Shown here: one piece after another, positions 46,287 through 55,463 of the stretch
How positions within the stretch are numbered: position 1 is the stretch's first letter
How the letters are laid out: each line of letters opens with the position of its first letter
NCBI GenBank assembly: GCA_046051225.1
Contig: JBJOOR010000016.1
Location: 1-64,000 of the forward strand
Direction of reading: 5' to 3'
From: CAIODY01 sp046051225
GTDB taxonomy: Bacteria > Bacteroidota > Bacteroidia > Chitinophagales > CAIODY01
Length of the DNA stretch: 64,000 nucleotides
Notes under the pieces: model-generated
What the model saw: only the letters and a program-made list of their open reading frames with translations
What the model was told of the DNA's origin: nothing
Databases searched by the model: none
Position numbers and translations under genes: made by a program

Positions 46287-46892
46287 TTATTTAGAATACA
46301 ATTCTACAATTAATTGTTCTCTAATATTTTCAGGGATTGCTTCCCGAGTAGCAAAAGCTAAGAAAGTGCCAACCATAGTATCTGGATTCCATTCTAGCCA
46401 TGGAAAAGCTTTGCCTTTTCCAGCTATAGATCTTTTAATAACTTCCATTTCACGAGCATTTTCAGCTACAGCTACTTTATCACCTGGACGTAAAGTCATC
46501 GAAGGAGAACTCATAATTTGTCCGTTAACTGTAATATGTTTATGACCTACTAATTGACGAGCAGCACGACGAGTTGGAGCAATTCCTAAACGGAATACCG
46601 TATTATCTAAACGAGCCTCTAATAATATTAATAAGTTTTCACCAGTAACACCATGTTTACGACCAGCCTCATCAAATATTTTACGAAACTGACGTTCTAA
46701 AACACCATAGGTATACTTAGCTTTTTGTTTTTCTTTTAATTGAATTGCATATTCACTTTGTTGCTTTTTCTTACGCATGATACCATGCATACCACTCGGA
46801 TAATTTTTTCTTTCTAATGCCTTATCTGCACCAAAAATGGGTTCACCGAAATTACGAGCTATTTTTGAACTTGGTCCTGTATAACGAGCCAT
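46287..46892 (-). CDS. rpsD: 30S ribosomal protein S4
   Basis: 201 residues. S4 N-terminal domain without the zinc-binding cysteines, followed by the S4 RNA-binding fold (LEARLDNTVFRLGIAPTRRAARQLVGHKHI). An assembly-initiating 16S rRNA binder; usually the autogenous regulator of this part of the cluster. Confidence 0.98.
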   Translation of the reverse strand: MARYTGPSSKIARNFGEPIFGADKALERKNYPSGMHGIMRKKKQQSEYAIQLKEKQKAKYTYGVLERQFRKIFDEAGRKHGVTGENLLILLEARLDNTVFRLGIAPTRRAARQLVGHKHITVNGQIMSSPSMTLRPGDKVAVAENAREMEVIKRSIAGKGKAFPWLEWNPDTMVGTFLAFATREAIPENIREQLIVELYSK

Positions 46893-46950
46893 TGACTTTT
46901 GTTATTTATTAATTGTTATTTGTAATTAGTTATTGGTTTCATTAGCATGT

Positions 46951-46966
46951 TAGCTAATCAGCAAAT
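46951..46966. repeat. Spacer repeat, copy 1 (rpsK-rpsD)
   Basis: TAGCTAATCAGCAAAT, an identical 16-mer to 47954-47969, 2 nt past the rpsK stop. Adjacent AT-rich sequence in the two spacers is also alike. Confidence 0.6.
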
Positions 46967-46968
46967 TA

Positions 46969-47379
46969 TTAAACTCTTCTACCTTTTGGTGGACGACAAC
47001 CATTATGAGGCATTGGTGTAATGTCACGAATAATACTAACTTCTATTCCTGATTGGCTGATAGCTCTTATAGCGCTTTCTCTGCCCGAACCCGGACCTTT
47101 AACCATTACTTCGCAACGACGCATACCTGCATCAAATGCAACTTTTGCACAATCAGATGCAGCCATTTGCGCAGCGTAGGGTGTATTTTTTTTAGATCCT
47201 TTAAAACCCATTTTACCAGCAGAAGACCACGAAACAACTTGACCACCTTTATTGGTTAATGAAATAATGATATTATTAAATGTAGCTTGAATATGAGCCA
47301 CACCTTCTGGTTCGGCTTTTACATTTTTTTTCTTTACTACTTTTTTTCCGGCTCCAGAGCCAGCTGATTGCTTTGCCAT
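46969..47379 (-). CDS. rpsK: 30S ribosomal protein S11
   Basis: 136 residues with a Lys/Gly-rich N-terminal extension before the conserved core (HIQATFNNIIISLTNKGG ... ITPMPHNGCRPPKGRRV). Forms part of the mRNA exit platform of the 30S subunit. Confidence 0.98.
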   Translation of the reverse strand: MAKQSAGSGAGKKVVKKKNVKAEPEGVAHIQATFNNIIISLTNKGGQVVSWSSAGKMGFKGSKKNTPYAAQMAASDCAKVAFDAGMRRCEVMVKGPGSGRESAIRAISQSGIEVSIIRDITPMPHNGCRPPKGRRV

Positions 47380-47506
47380 TTGTTTAGTTTATTGTTTTTG
47401 ATTTTTGTTTGATAAATATATCAAGCATTTCAATTTTATTTTTTTGAGCGTTAATCATCATAAATTGATAAAATAATTTAACAATTATGAACTATCTACC
47501 TAATTA

Positions 47507-47887
47507 TTATTTAGTAGGTGCCTTTTTCTTGCCAGCCACTGTTTTACGTTTACCTTTACGTGTACGGCTATTAGTACGAGTGCGTTGACCACGTAAAGGT
47601 AATCCTTTACGATGACGTACACCACGATAAGAACCAATATCCATTAAACGCTTAATGTTCAATTGAATTTCAGAACGTAACGAACCTTCAACTTTCCACT
47701 CATTTGTAATAATAGTACGAAGTTTATTTAATTCATCATCGTTCCAATCTTTTACTTTTTTTTGAGTGTCGATACCAGCTTGGTTTAATATTTTTTTTGC
47801 GCCACTTCTACCTACGCCAAATAAGTATCCTAAACCAACTTCACCGATTTTATTTTTTGGTAAATCTACACCTGCTATACGAGCCAT
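47507..47887 (-). CDS. rpsM: 30S ribosomal protein S13
   Basis: 126 residues, complete. MARIAGVDLPKNKIGEVGLGYLFGVGRSGA is canonical; the C-terminal tail (RGQRTRTNSRTRKGKRKTV) reaches the P-site tRNA. Preceded by rpmJ. Confidence 0.98.
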   Translation of the reverse strand: MARIAGVDLPKNKIGEVGLGYLFGVGRSGAKKILNQAGIDTQKKVKDWNDDELNKLRTIITNEWKVEGSLRSEIQLNIKRLMDIGSYRGVRHRKGLPLRGQRTRTNSRTRKGKRKTVAGKKKAPTK

Positions 47888-47953
47888 GTTTTACTATTGT
47901 TTTGTTATTCGTTAATTGTTAATTGTTGTTTCAATTAGCAAATTAGCCTTATC

Positions 47954-47969
47954 TAGCTAATCAGCAAAT
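47954..47969. repeat. Spacer repeat, copy 2 (rpmJ-rpsM)
   Basis: Second copy of TAGCTAATCAGCAAAT, 3 nt past the rpmJ stop. Confidence 0.6.
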
Positions 47970-47972
47970 CGT

Positions 47973-48089
47973 TTACCCTTGACGTTGTTTAAAACGTGGA
48001 TTTTTTTTGTTGATGATATACAATCTTCCTTTACGACGAACGATTTTGCAATCTTCGCTTCTTTTTTTAATTGATGCTCTTACTCTCAT
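47973..48089 (-). CDS. rpmJ: 50S ribosomal protein L36
   Basis: 38 residues (MRVRASIKKRSEDCKIVRR ... NPRFKQRQG). Short and easily overlooked; only one cysteine remains where the zinc-binding form has three plus a histidine, so this is the zinc-free version. Lies between infA and rpsM as in most bacteria. Confidence 0.95.
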   Translation of the reverse strand: MRVRASIKKRSEDCKIVRRKGRLYIINKKNPRFKQRQG

Positions 48090-48186
48090 TTTTATTTACG
48101 GTTTATTTATTTATGATGACGATTTATTCGCCTATCTTAATTTTTTATTCTACAATTACATTATGGGTAATTGAACAATATTTGTT

Positions 48187-48405
48187 TTATTTGTAACGAA
48201 ATATAATTCTTCCTCTTGTTAAATCATAGGGCGACATTTCAATTTGCACTCTATCGCCAGGTAAAATTCTAATGTAATTCATTCTCATTTTACCCGATAT
48301 TGTAGCCAAAACAGAATGCCCGTTTTCTAATCTTACTCGAAACATTGCATTACTGTTTGCATCTTCAATAACTCCATCTTGCTTAATTACGTCTTGTTTA
48401 GCCAT
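48187..48405 (-). CDS. infA: Translation initiation factor IF-1
   Basis: 72 residues; an OB-fold protein (MAKQDVIKQDGVIEDANSNAM ... SPYDLTRGRIIFRYK), the usual length. Binds the 30S A site during initiation. It starts 6 nt after the map stop, so the two are likely translationally coupled. Confidence 0.97.
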   Translation of the reverse strand: MAKQDVIKQDGVIEDANSNAMFRVRLENGHSVLATISGKMRMNYIRILPGDRVQIEMSPYDLTRGRIIFRYK

Positions 48406-48411
48406 TTATAT

Positions 48412-49221
48412 TTAGTAGTACCTACTATTCAAATTTTTGTTTTTTCTTTCCTCAATTTCAATCCTCTCGAACGAACTTAAAATATCTGGACCATTTTTTC
48501 TAATCGCAATGGTGTGTTCGTAATGAGCTGATGGTTTTCCATCTTTAGTTACATAAGTCCAATCATCACTCAATATTTTCACATCTTTCTTTCCCAAATT
48601 AATCATCGGTTCAATAGCTATAACTAAACCCTCTAATATTTTCTTACCACTTCCCTTTCTTCCTGTATTGGGTACTTGGGGTTCTTCGTGTAAAGATCTT
48701 CCAACCCCATGACCAACTAATTCAGTAACAATACCATATCCTTTTGTTAAACAATGTTGTTGAACTGCAAAGCTAATATCTCCTATTCGATTATTCACTA
48801 TTGCAGCATCAATTCCTTTATATAAACTTTCTTTTGTTGTTTTTAAAAGTTGTAATGTTTCGTTTTTTATTTCTCCTAATGCAAAAGTATATGCTGAATC
48901 GCCAATGAATTCATTTAATAATACACCAACATCAATCGTAACAATATCTCCATCTTTTATCTCTCTTTTTCCAGGTAAACCATGCACCACTTCTTCATTA
49001 ACACTAATGCAAGCAGATGCTGGAAAATCATGATACCCTTTAAAGATAGGATATCCACCAAAATCAGAAATGAATTCAAATATTGATTTATCAATCCATT
49101 CAGTTGTTAATCCTGGCTTCAGAATACTAGCTACATAAGCCAATGTATCAGAAACATGCAAAGAACTTTTTCTTATTAATTCAATCTCATCATTTGTCTT
49201 ATAAATAATCTTATCGCTCAT
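48412..49221 (-). CDS. map: Methionine aminopeptidase, type I
   Basis: 269 residues from the ATG at 49221 (the frame also opens at a TTG at 49227). Metal ligands are in place: D in VTIDVGV, D in GDSAYTF, H in GHGVGRSLHEEP, E in AIEPMIN and E in YEHTIAI. It removes the N-terminal methionine of nascent proteins. Located between secY and infA, a common arrangement. Confidence 0.95.
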   Translation of the reverse strand: MSDKIIYKTNDEIELIRKSSLHVSDTLAYVASILKPGLTTEWIDKSIFEFISDFGGYPIFKGYHDFPASACISVNEEVVHGLPGKREIKDGDIVTIDVGVLLNEFIGDSAYTFALGEIKNETLQLLKTTKESLYKGIDAAIVNNRIGDISFAVQQHCLTKGYGIVTELVGHGVGRSLHEEPQVPNTGRKGSGKKILEGLVIAIEPMINLGKKDVKILSDDWTYVTKDGKPSAHYEHTIAIRKNGPDILSSFERIEIEERKNKNLNSRYY

Positions 49222-49246
49222 TTTCAATTAATAGTAAATCACTAAA

Positions 49247-50599
49247 TTAGCCTTGTCCAACCGAAACTGCTGAATTTGCAGGAGTTCTTCCTTTAATTCT
49301 ACCCGTTTTCATTAATCCATCATAGTGACGCATCAATAGATGACTTTCTACTTGTTGTAAAGTATCCAAAATAGTACCTACCATAATTAGGATAGATGTT
49401 CCGCCAAAGAAACTAGCAAACTGACTATTAATTTTAATTAATCCTGCAAATGCTGGAAGAATAGCTACAAATGCTAAAAATACTGATCCTGGTAAAGTTA
49501 TACGACTCATAATTGTATCAATATAACTTGCAGTACTTTTTCCAGGTTTTACACCTGGAATAAATCCACCATTTTTTTTCATTTCATCAGCCATCATTTG
49601 TGGATTAACAATCAATGCTGTATAAAAATATGTGAATACTACAACTAAAAAACCGAAAAGTAAACTATGAGTAATCGAAGTATATTGAGCTAAATTGTAT
49701 AAAAAACCACTTGTTTTATCTGGGAAAGCTTGAAGAATCAAAGCTGGAACAAACATAATTGCCTGTGCAAAAATGATAGGCATTACACCAGCAGCATTAA
49801 CTTTTAAAGGTAAATATTGACGAACACCACCATATTGTTTGTTCCCAATAATTCTTTTAGCATATTGAATTGGAATTTTCCTTGTTCCTTGAACTAATAA
49901 TACAATGAAGAATACAATACCCACTAAGAATAAAATCTCCATTAAGAATGTTATCATTCCACCACCACCAGCTGCAATTCTACCTTGAAACTCTGATAAT
50001 AAAGCACCAGGAAAACGAGCCATAATACCAATCATAATCAATAAACTTACACCATTTCCAATTCCTTTATCTGTAATTTTTTCTCCCATCCATAAACAGA
50101 ACATAGTCCCAGCTGTTAAAATTACCATAGTAGATATTCTAAATAACGCTGGATTTATTAAAATTCCACCTTCAGGAACTTGCGAATTCAAGTAAGTAAC
50201 ATAAGCTACAGATTGAAACATGGTAATAATGATAGTAAAAATTCTAGTGTATTGGTTAATTTTTCTTCTTCCGCTTTCACCTTCACGTTGCATCTTTTGG
50301 AAAGAAGGTATAGCCATACTCAATAATTGCACTGCAATTGAAGCACTGATATATGGCATAATTCCTAATGCAAAAATTGAAGCTCTAGCAAAAGAACCAC
50401 CAACAAACAAGTTGAATAATCCTAATAAGCCACTTGAACCTTTATCAGAAAATTTAGTTAAGGCTGCTGGATCAATGCCAGGCAGTACTAGGTAGGTTCC
50501 AAAACGGAAAATCAACACCAACAGTAAAGTGGTGATGATTCTACTACGAAGTTCTTCAATAGCCCAGATGTTTTTTATGGTTTCAATGAATCGTTTCAT
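49247..50599 (-). CDS. secY: Protein translocase subunit SecY
   Basis: 450 residues with ten transmembrane helices. Conserved segments include the plug region after TM1, and the cytoplasmic loops with KIPIQYAKR (~243) and PGKSTASYIDTIMSRIT (~352). Forms the SecYEG channel at the inner membrane. Starts 8 nt after rplO. Confidence 0.97.
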   Translation of the reverse strand: MKRFIETIKNIWAIEELRSRIITTLLLVLIFRFGTYLVLPGIDPAALTKFSDKGSSGLLGLFNLFVGGSFARASIFALGIMPYISASIAVQLLSMAIPSFQKMQREGESGRRKINQYTRIFTIIITMFQSVAYVTYLNSQVPEGGILINPALFRISTMVILTAGTMFCLWMGEKITDKGIGNGVSLLIMIGIMARFPGALLSEFQGRIAAGGGGMITFLMEILFLVGIVFFIVLLVQGTRKIPIQYAKRIIGNKQYGGVRQYLPLKVNAAGVMPIIFAQAIMFVPALILQAFPDKTSGFLYNLAQYTSITHSLLFGFLVVVFTYFYTALIVNPQMMADEMKKNGGFIPGVKPGKSTASYIDTIMSRITLPGSVFLAFVAILPAFAGLIKINSQFASFFGGTSILIMVGTILDTLQQVESHLLMRHYDGLMKTGRIKGRTPANSAVSVGQG

Positions 50600-50607
50600 G
50601 TATAAAT

Positions 50608-51054
50608 TTAGATGGTTTCTGCTTTTCCGCCTTTAGCTTCAATAGATTGTTTAGCTTTTTCGCTGTATGCATGGGCTTTTACATTAACTGTAGTATTTAA
50701 TTCGCCATGACCTAAGATTTTAATTCTATCTTTTTTACTAGCTAATTTATTTTTAACTAAGAAATCTAAATTAATTTCGTTAGAAGAAAACTTTACAGCA
50801 ATATCAGATAATGAACTCAAGTTGAAAACTCTAAATTCAATTCTATTTAAGTTTTTAAACCCACGTTTAGGCAAACGGCGTTGTATTGGAGTTTGACCAC
50901 CTTCATGACCACGTTTTACGTTGTAACCAGCACGTGATTGAGCACCTTTATTACCTGCAGTTGAAGTTCCGCCATGACCACTACCTTCACCACGACCAAT
51001 TCTTTTTTCTCTATGTGTAGCACCTTTAGCAGGTTTTAATGTATGTAAATTCAT
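50608..51054 (-). CDS. rplO: 50S ribosomal protein L15
   Basis: 148 residues; the glycine/arginine-rich N-terminus (GEGSGHGGTSTAGNKGAQSR) and the KRGFKNLNRIEF segment are canonical. 23S rRNA binder, late assembly. Confidence 0.97.
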   Translation of the reverse strand: MNLHTLKPAKGATHREKRIGRGEGSGHGGTSTAGNKGAQSRAGYNVKRGHEGGQTPIQRRLPKRGFKNLNRIEFRVFNLSSLSDIAVKFSSNEINLDFLVKNKLASKKDRIKILGHGELNTTVNVKAHAYSEKAKQSIEAKGGKAETI

Positions 51055-51093
51055 TTTAATTATAAATAATTATGTTCTTAAATTAATAATTTG

Positions 51094-51267
51094 TTATCCT
51101 ACTTTTACCAAGTGAGATATTTTTTTTACCATTCCTAAAATTTGTGGAGTTGCATTATGCTCAACAGTACGATGCATTTTTGTAATTCCTAAAGCTTTTA
51201 AAGTTGCTTTTTGATCAAATTTTCTATCAATTCCACTTTTTACTTGTGTTATTTTTATCTTCTCCAT
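51094..51267 (-). CDS. rpmD: 50S ribosomal protein L30
   Basis: 57 residues (MEKIKITQVKSGIDRKFDQK ... ILGMVKKISHLVKVG), standard length and sequence; 19 nt after rpsE. Short gene that is easy to miss. Confidence 0.95.
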   Translation of the reverse strand: MEKIKITQVKSGIDRKFDQKATLKALGITKMHRTVEHNATPQILGMVKKISHLVKVG

Positions 51268-51286
51268 TTTTATCTTATTTTTAAAA

Positions 51287-51802
51287 TTAACCGTTAAAAA
51301 CTTTACTCATTAAAATAGTTCTATTGTTAGCAACAGTTAGTGGGTCACGTAATTGCGACAATGCATTAACAGTAGCTTTTACAACGTTATGTGGATTTGA
51401 TGAACCTAAAGATTTTGCTAATACATCTGTAATACCAGCACTCTCTAAAACAGCTCTCATTGCACCACCAGCTATTACACCTGTACCATGAGAAGCTGGT
51501 GCAATACGCACCCGACCAGCACCAAATTTACCTAATTGTTCGTGTGGAATAGTTCCTTTTAAAATCGGAACCTTTACTAAATTTTTTTTAGCATCTTCAG
51601 TAGCTTTTGTAATAGCTTCGCTAACTTCACGAGCTTTACCTAAACCATGACCTACTACTCCATTCCCGTCTCCAACTACTACCAAAGCAGAGAAAGTAAA
51701 TGTACGACCACCTTTAGTTACTTTTGTAACACGACCTACATTAACTAATTTTTCCTTTAATTCTAATTCGCTAGTTCTTACGCGTTGAATATTTGCTGAC
51801 AT
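51287..51802 (-). CDS. rpsE: 30S ribosomal protein S5
   Basis: 171 residues, with the double-stranded RNA-binding fold at 13-80 (ELKEKLVNVGRVTKVTKGGR) and the ribosomal S5 C-terminal half. Involved in translational fidelity; spectinomycin-binding loop around residues 22-30. Confidence 0.98.
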   Translation of the reverse strand: MSANIQRVRTSELELKEKLVNVGRVTKVTKGGRTFTFSALVVVGDGNGVVGHGLGKAREVSEAITKATEDAKKNLVKVPILKGTIPHEQLGKFGAGRVRIAPASHGTGVIAGGAMRAVLESAGITDVLAKSLGSSNPHNVVKATVNALSQLRDPLTVANNRTILMSKVFNG

Positions 51803-51834
51803 GTAATTAATTTCTTTTTGTTGAATTGTTAAAA

Positions 51835-52194
51835 TTAAAATTGTAATCCACCTTCACGAGCACCTTCGGCAACCGCTTTTACTCTTCCATGATAGATAAA
51901 TCCATTTCTATCAAACACAACAGATTTAATACCGGCAGCTACTGCCTTTTCAGCTATCGCTTTACCAACCAATTTACTTAATTCAGATTTAGTACCTTTA
52001 TTTGAAATCAAATTTTTATCTGTTGATGAAACTCCCATTAATGTTCTTGACGAACTATCGTCAATAATTTGAGCATACATAGCAGTATTACTTCTAAACA
52101 CACATAAACGTGGGCGTTCAGTAGTGCCAGTCAATTTAATACGACTGCTCAATTTAATTTTTTCTCTTCTTGTTCTATTGTGATAGATTTTCAT
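51835..52194 (-). CDS. rplR: 50S ribosomal protein L18
   Basis: 119 residues; TGTTERPRLCVFRSNTAMYAQ and the end GFIYHGRVKAVAEGAREGGL are canonical. Binds 5S rRNA. Confidence 0.98.
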   Translation of the reverse strand: MKIYHNRTRREKIKLSSRIKLTGTTERPRLCVFRSNTAMYAQIIDDSSSRTLMGVSSTDKNLISNKGTKSELSKLVGKAIAEKAVAAGIKSVVFDRNGFIYHGRVKAVAEGAREGGLQF

Positions 52195-52248
52195 TTTTTT
52201 TATTTTTGCCGTAATTCAAAACTTGCAAATTACGAATTATTACATTGT

Positions 52249-52803
52249 TTATTTACCAGCTGTTTTACCAGCTTTTCTTCTTAATTGCTCACCAACAAAT
52301 TTAATACCCTTTCCTTTGTAAGGCTCTGGCTTACGGAAACTTCTAATTTTAGCAGCAATAGCACCTAACAATTCTTTATCATGACTCTCTAAAGTTACAA
52401 TTGGATTACTTCCTTTTTCTGTAACAGCAGAAACCTTAATTTCTTTAGGTAATTGAATAATAATATTATGAGAATATCCAACAGCTAAATCTAAATTTTG
52501 ACCAGTTGCAGCAGCTTTAAAACCTACACCTACTAGTTCCATTTTTGCAGTATAGCCATCCGTTACACCTTTTACCATATTAGCAATTAATGCTCTATAT
52601 AAGCCATGTAATGATTTATGACGTTTTTGATTACTAGGACGTTCTACCAAAATTTCAGAACCTGTAATTTTGATAGCAATATCAGAATCAACTTTTCTTG
52701 TTAATTCGCCCTTAGGGCCTTTAACTGTAACCACATTGTTTGAAGCAACTGTAAGTGTTACTCCTTTTGGTAATTCAACGGGTTGTTTTCCTATTCTTGA
52801 CAT
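52249..52803 (-). CDS. rplF: 50S ribosomal protein L6
   Basis: 184 residues with two repeated domains; the EPYKGKGIKF motif near the C-terminus is diagnostic. Lies near the GTPase-associated centre. Confidence 0.98.
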   Translation of the reverse strand: MSRIGKQPVELPKGVTLTVASNNVVTVKGPKGELTRKVDSDIAIKITGSEILVERPSNQKRHKSLHGLYRALIANMVKGVTDGYTAKMELVGVGFKAAATGQNLDLAVGYSHNIIIQLPKEIKVSAVTEKGSNPIVTLESHDKELLGAIAAKIRSFRKPEPYKGKGIKFVGEQLRRKAGKTAGK

Positions 52804-52859
52804 TTGTAATTAGTTATTAGTTAATTGTTTTGAGTGATATACACACACTCTTTCACTTT

Positions 52860-53261
52860 TTAGAAAATATGGCACAACACTTCGCCACCTACATTTTGAG
52901 CTTTAGCCTCTTTATCAGTCATTACACCTTTGGATGTAGAAACGATAGCAATACCTAAACCGTTTTTCACTCTTTTAATTTCTTTTGACCCTGAATACTT
53001 ACGTAAACCTGGGCGACTTTCACGTTCGATTTCTCTAATAGCTGGTAATTTTGTAGCTGCATCATATTTTAATGCAATTTTTATTACGCCTTGTTTGTTG
53101 TCAGAATCTTGAAAAACATATTTCAAAATATATCCTTTTTGGTATAAGATTTCAGTCATCTTCTTTTTTAAGTTAGATGCAGGTATTTCGACAATGCGAT
53201 GACGAGCCATTTGTGCATTGCGAATACGTGTAAGGAAATCTGAAATTGGATCTGTATTCAT
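52860..53261 (-). CDS. rpsH: 30S ribosomal protein S8
   Basis: 133 residues. Starts MNTDPISDFLTRIRNAQMA and ends KGVMTDKEAKAQNVGGEVLC, both canonical. In many bacteria S8 represses its own operon by binding an mRNA hairpin near rplE; I did not see a clear mimic here. Confidence 0.98.
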   Translation of the reverse strand: MNTDPISDFLTRIRNAQMARHRIVEIPASNLKKKMTEILYQKGYILKYVFQDSDNKQGVIKIALKYDAATKLPAIREIERESRPGLRKYSGSKEIKRVKNGLGIAIVSTSKGVMTDKEAKAQNVGGEVLCHIF

Positions 53262-53317
53262 TTATTTTTTTATCTATTGATTTTAATAATTTGTTTGTGT
53301 TAAACATCAATCTACAA

Positions 53318-53587
53318 TTACCATGATGCTTTTTTCAATCCTGGAATCTTTCCGTTCATTGCTAATTCTCGAAGTTTATTACGACACACACCGAAATAAC
53401 GTGAATAAGCACGTGGTCTACCAGTTAATTGACAACGATTACGTAAACGTGTTTTTGATGAATTTCTTGGCATTTTATCTAATGCTTCAAAATCACCAGC
53501 TGCCTTTGCCGCAGTTCTACGATCTGCGTATAAAACAACCATTTTTTCTCTTTTGCGTTGACGAGCTTTTACTGAACTTTTAGCCAT
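53318..53587 (-). CDS. rpsN: 30S ribosomal protein S14, zinc-free form
   Basis: 89 residues. The long form of S14, with no CxxC pairs (only single cysteines in RCQLTGR and VCRNKLR). The N-terminus has the expected RRKREKMV-like basic helix and the end NGKIPGLKKASW is canonical. Confidence 0.97.
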   Translation of the reverse strand: MAKSSVKARQRKREKMVVLYADRRTAAKAAGDFEALDKMPRNSSKTRLRNRCQLTGRPRAYSRYFGVCRNKLRELAMNGKIPGLKKASW

Positions 53588-53620
53588 TTAAATTATTTAT
53601 ATTAGTTCTTTAATTAAAAT

Positions 53621-54172
53621 TTAGTCTTTTTTGAAAGGCATACCCATTTCATGCAACAAACTTTTGGCTTCCTCATCATTTGTAGCAGTAGTAACAATAG
53701 TAATATCCATACCATTCATTTTACTTACTTTATCAATATCAATCTCTGGAAATATTATTTGTTCAGTTACACCTAAAGTATAGTTACCTCTACCATCAAA
53801 ACTTTTATCGTTGATACCTTTAAAATCACGAACACGAGGTAATGATACAGAAATTAATCTATCCAAAAATTCATACATTTTTTCGCCCCTTAAAGTTACT
53901 CGAATTCCAATTGGAGTTCCAGTACGCAATTTGAAGTTAGAAATATCTTTACGTGATTTTGAAGTTACTGCTCTTTGACCTGTAATAGTTGTCATTTCTT
54001 CTACAGCAATATCAATCAATTTTTTATCTCCAGCAATTTTACCTAAACCTTGGTTTAAGCAAATTTTTTCGATACGAGGCACTTGCATAATACTTTTGTA
54101 GCTATGCTTTTTCATTAATGAAGGAATTACTTCTTTCGAATATTTATCCTTTAAACGTGGAGTGTATTTCAT
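53621..54172 (-). CDS. rplE: 50S ribosomal protein L5
   Basis: 183 residues. KICLNQGLGKIAGDKK (~35-50) and the RDFKGINDKSFDGRGNYTLG motif are canonical. Binds 5S rRNA and contacts the P-site tRNA. Confidence 0.98.
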   Translation of the reverse strand: MKYTPRLKDKYSKEVIPSLMKKHSYKSIMQVPRIEKICLNQGLGKIAGDKKLIDIAVEEMTTITGQRAVTSKSRKDISNFKLRTGTPIGIRVTLRGEKMYEFLDRLISVSLPRVRDFKGINDKSFDGRGNYTLGVTEQIIFPEIDIDKVSKMNGMDITIVTTATNDEEAKSLLHEMGMPFKKD

Positions 54173-54197
54173 CTCTTTGTTTTAATTTTTTTTGTTA

Positions 54198-54506
54198 TTA
54201 CTTAATTACTTCTCCTGTTTTTTTAGCAAAACGAACTAATTTGCCATCAACCAATTTACGACCTATACGTGTTGGTTTACCACCTACCATTACCATTAAT
54301 TTACAAATGGCAATTGGAGCTTCTTTTTTAATTATACCTCCTTGAGTATTTTGGGCATTTGGTTTTGTATGGCGGCTAACAATGTTAACACCTTCTACAA
54401 TAGCCCTACTCTCTTTTGGCATAACCTCAATTACTCTACCAGTTTTACCTTTACTATTTCCGCTTAATACTTTTACAGTATCGCCTTTTTTTATGTGTAA
54501 TTTCAT
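54198..54506 (-). CDS. rplX: 50S ribosomal protein L24
   Basis: 102 residues; a KOW motif near the start (IKKGDTVKVLSGNSKGKTG) and the HTKPNAQNTQGGIIKKEAPI segment are diagnostic. Early assembly protein of the 50S subunit. Confidence 0.98.
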   Translation of the reverse strand: MKLHIKKGDTVKVLSGNSKGKTGRVIEVMPKESRAIVEGVNIVSRHTKPNAQNTQGGIIKKEAPIAICKLMVMVGGKPTRIGRKLVDGKLVRFAKKTGEVIK

Positions 54507-54530
54507 GTTGTTGAAACTTTCTTTTTTAAA

Positions 54531-54899
54531 TTATAACACTTCAGGTGCTAATGAAACTATTTTCATGTATGACTTCTCACGTAATTCACGAGCTACTGGT
54601 CCAAAAATACGAGTACCACGAGGTTCATCTTGAGCATTTAACAATACTACAGCATTGTCATCAAAGAAAATATAACTACCATCTTTACGACGGAATTTTT
54701 TTGCCACTCGAACAATAACTGCTTTTGACACTGTTCCTTTTTTAACGCCGCCATTAGGTAAAGCATCCTTTACTGATACTACAATCATATCGCCTAAAGA
54801 AGCATATCGTTGACCGCTGTTTCCTAATACACGGATACACAAAACTTCTTTTGCGCCGCTATTATCAGCTACTCTCAAACGTGTTTCTGTTTGTATCAT
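54531..54899 (-). CDS. rplN: 50S ribosomal protein L14
   Basis: 122 residues, the usual length. MIQTETRLRVADNSGAKE and GTRIFGPVARELREKSYMKI are canonical. Forms an intersubunit bridge. Confidence 0.98.
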   Translation of the reverse strand: MIQTETRLRVADNSGAKEVLCIRVLGNSGQRYASLGDMIVVSVKDALPNGGVKKGTVSKAVIVRVAKKFRRKDGSYIFFDDNAVVLLNAQDEPRGTRIFGPVARELREKSYMKIVSLAPEVL

Positions 54900-54941
54900 T
54901 TTTTATTAAAAATTTATTTTAAACTTTTAGACTTATTAAAA

Positions 54942-55205
54942 TTATTTCGCTTTTTCTACAACTTCTACCAATCTCCAACGCTTTAACTTGCTTATTGGTC
55001 TAGTTTCCATAATCTTCACCGTATCTCCAATGCCGCATTCATTTTTTTCATCATGCGCATGAAATTTTTTAGATTGTTTAAGGAACTTGCCATACTTAGC
55101 ATGTTTTACTTTTTTCTCAATCATTACGGTAATTGATTTGTCCATTTTGTTGCTGGTTACAATTCCAACTCTTATTTTCCGTAAGTTTCTTTCTACTGTT
55201 GACAT
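54942..55205 (-). CDS. rpsQ: 30S ribosomal protein S17
   Basis: 87 residues; an OB fold with RKIRVGIVTSNKMDKSITV at the start and KIMETRPISKLKRWRLVEVV at the end. Primary 16S rRNA binder. Confidence 0.98.
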   Translation of the reverse strand: MSTVERNLRKIRVGIVTSNKMDKSITVMIEKKVKHAKYGKFLKQSKKFHAHDEKNECGIGDTVKIMETRPISKLKRWRLVEVVEKAK

Positions 55206-55236
55206 GTATAGATAATTTTCTGTTATTTGAAATTTA

Positions 55237-55434
55237 TTAAGCTTTACTACGTGAATTAAATTCAGTCATATAACGAGCAATATTTCTACGAGTGATTCTA
55301 ATACTCATAGGATTTTCGATTTGAGATACTTTATGATTAAACTCTAATCTTTTTAACAATGCTTTGTCTTCTGCTATATGAGTTTGCAAATCTGCAATAC
55401 TTAAAGCTTTAACGTCAATTTTATTTTTTGCCAT
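55237..55434 (-). CDS. rpmC: 50S ribosomal protein L29
   Basis: 65 residues; two helices, with LKRLEFNHKVSQIENPMSIR and RRNIARYMTEFN, the family core. Sits by the polypeptide exit tunnel. Confidence 0.95.
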   Translation of the reverse strand: MAKNKIDVKALSIADLQTHIAEDKALLKRLEFNHKVSQIENPMSIRITRRNIARYMTEFNSRSKA

Positions 55435-55463
55435 TTTTAAATTATGGTTATTTTCTTTTAAAT

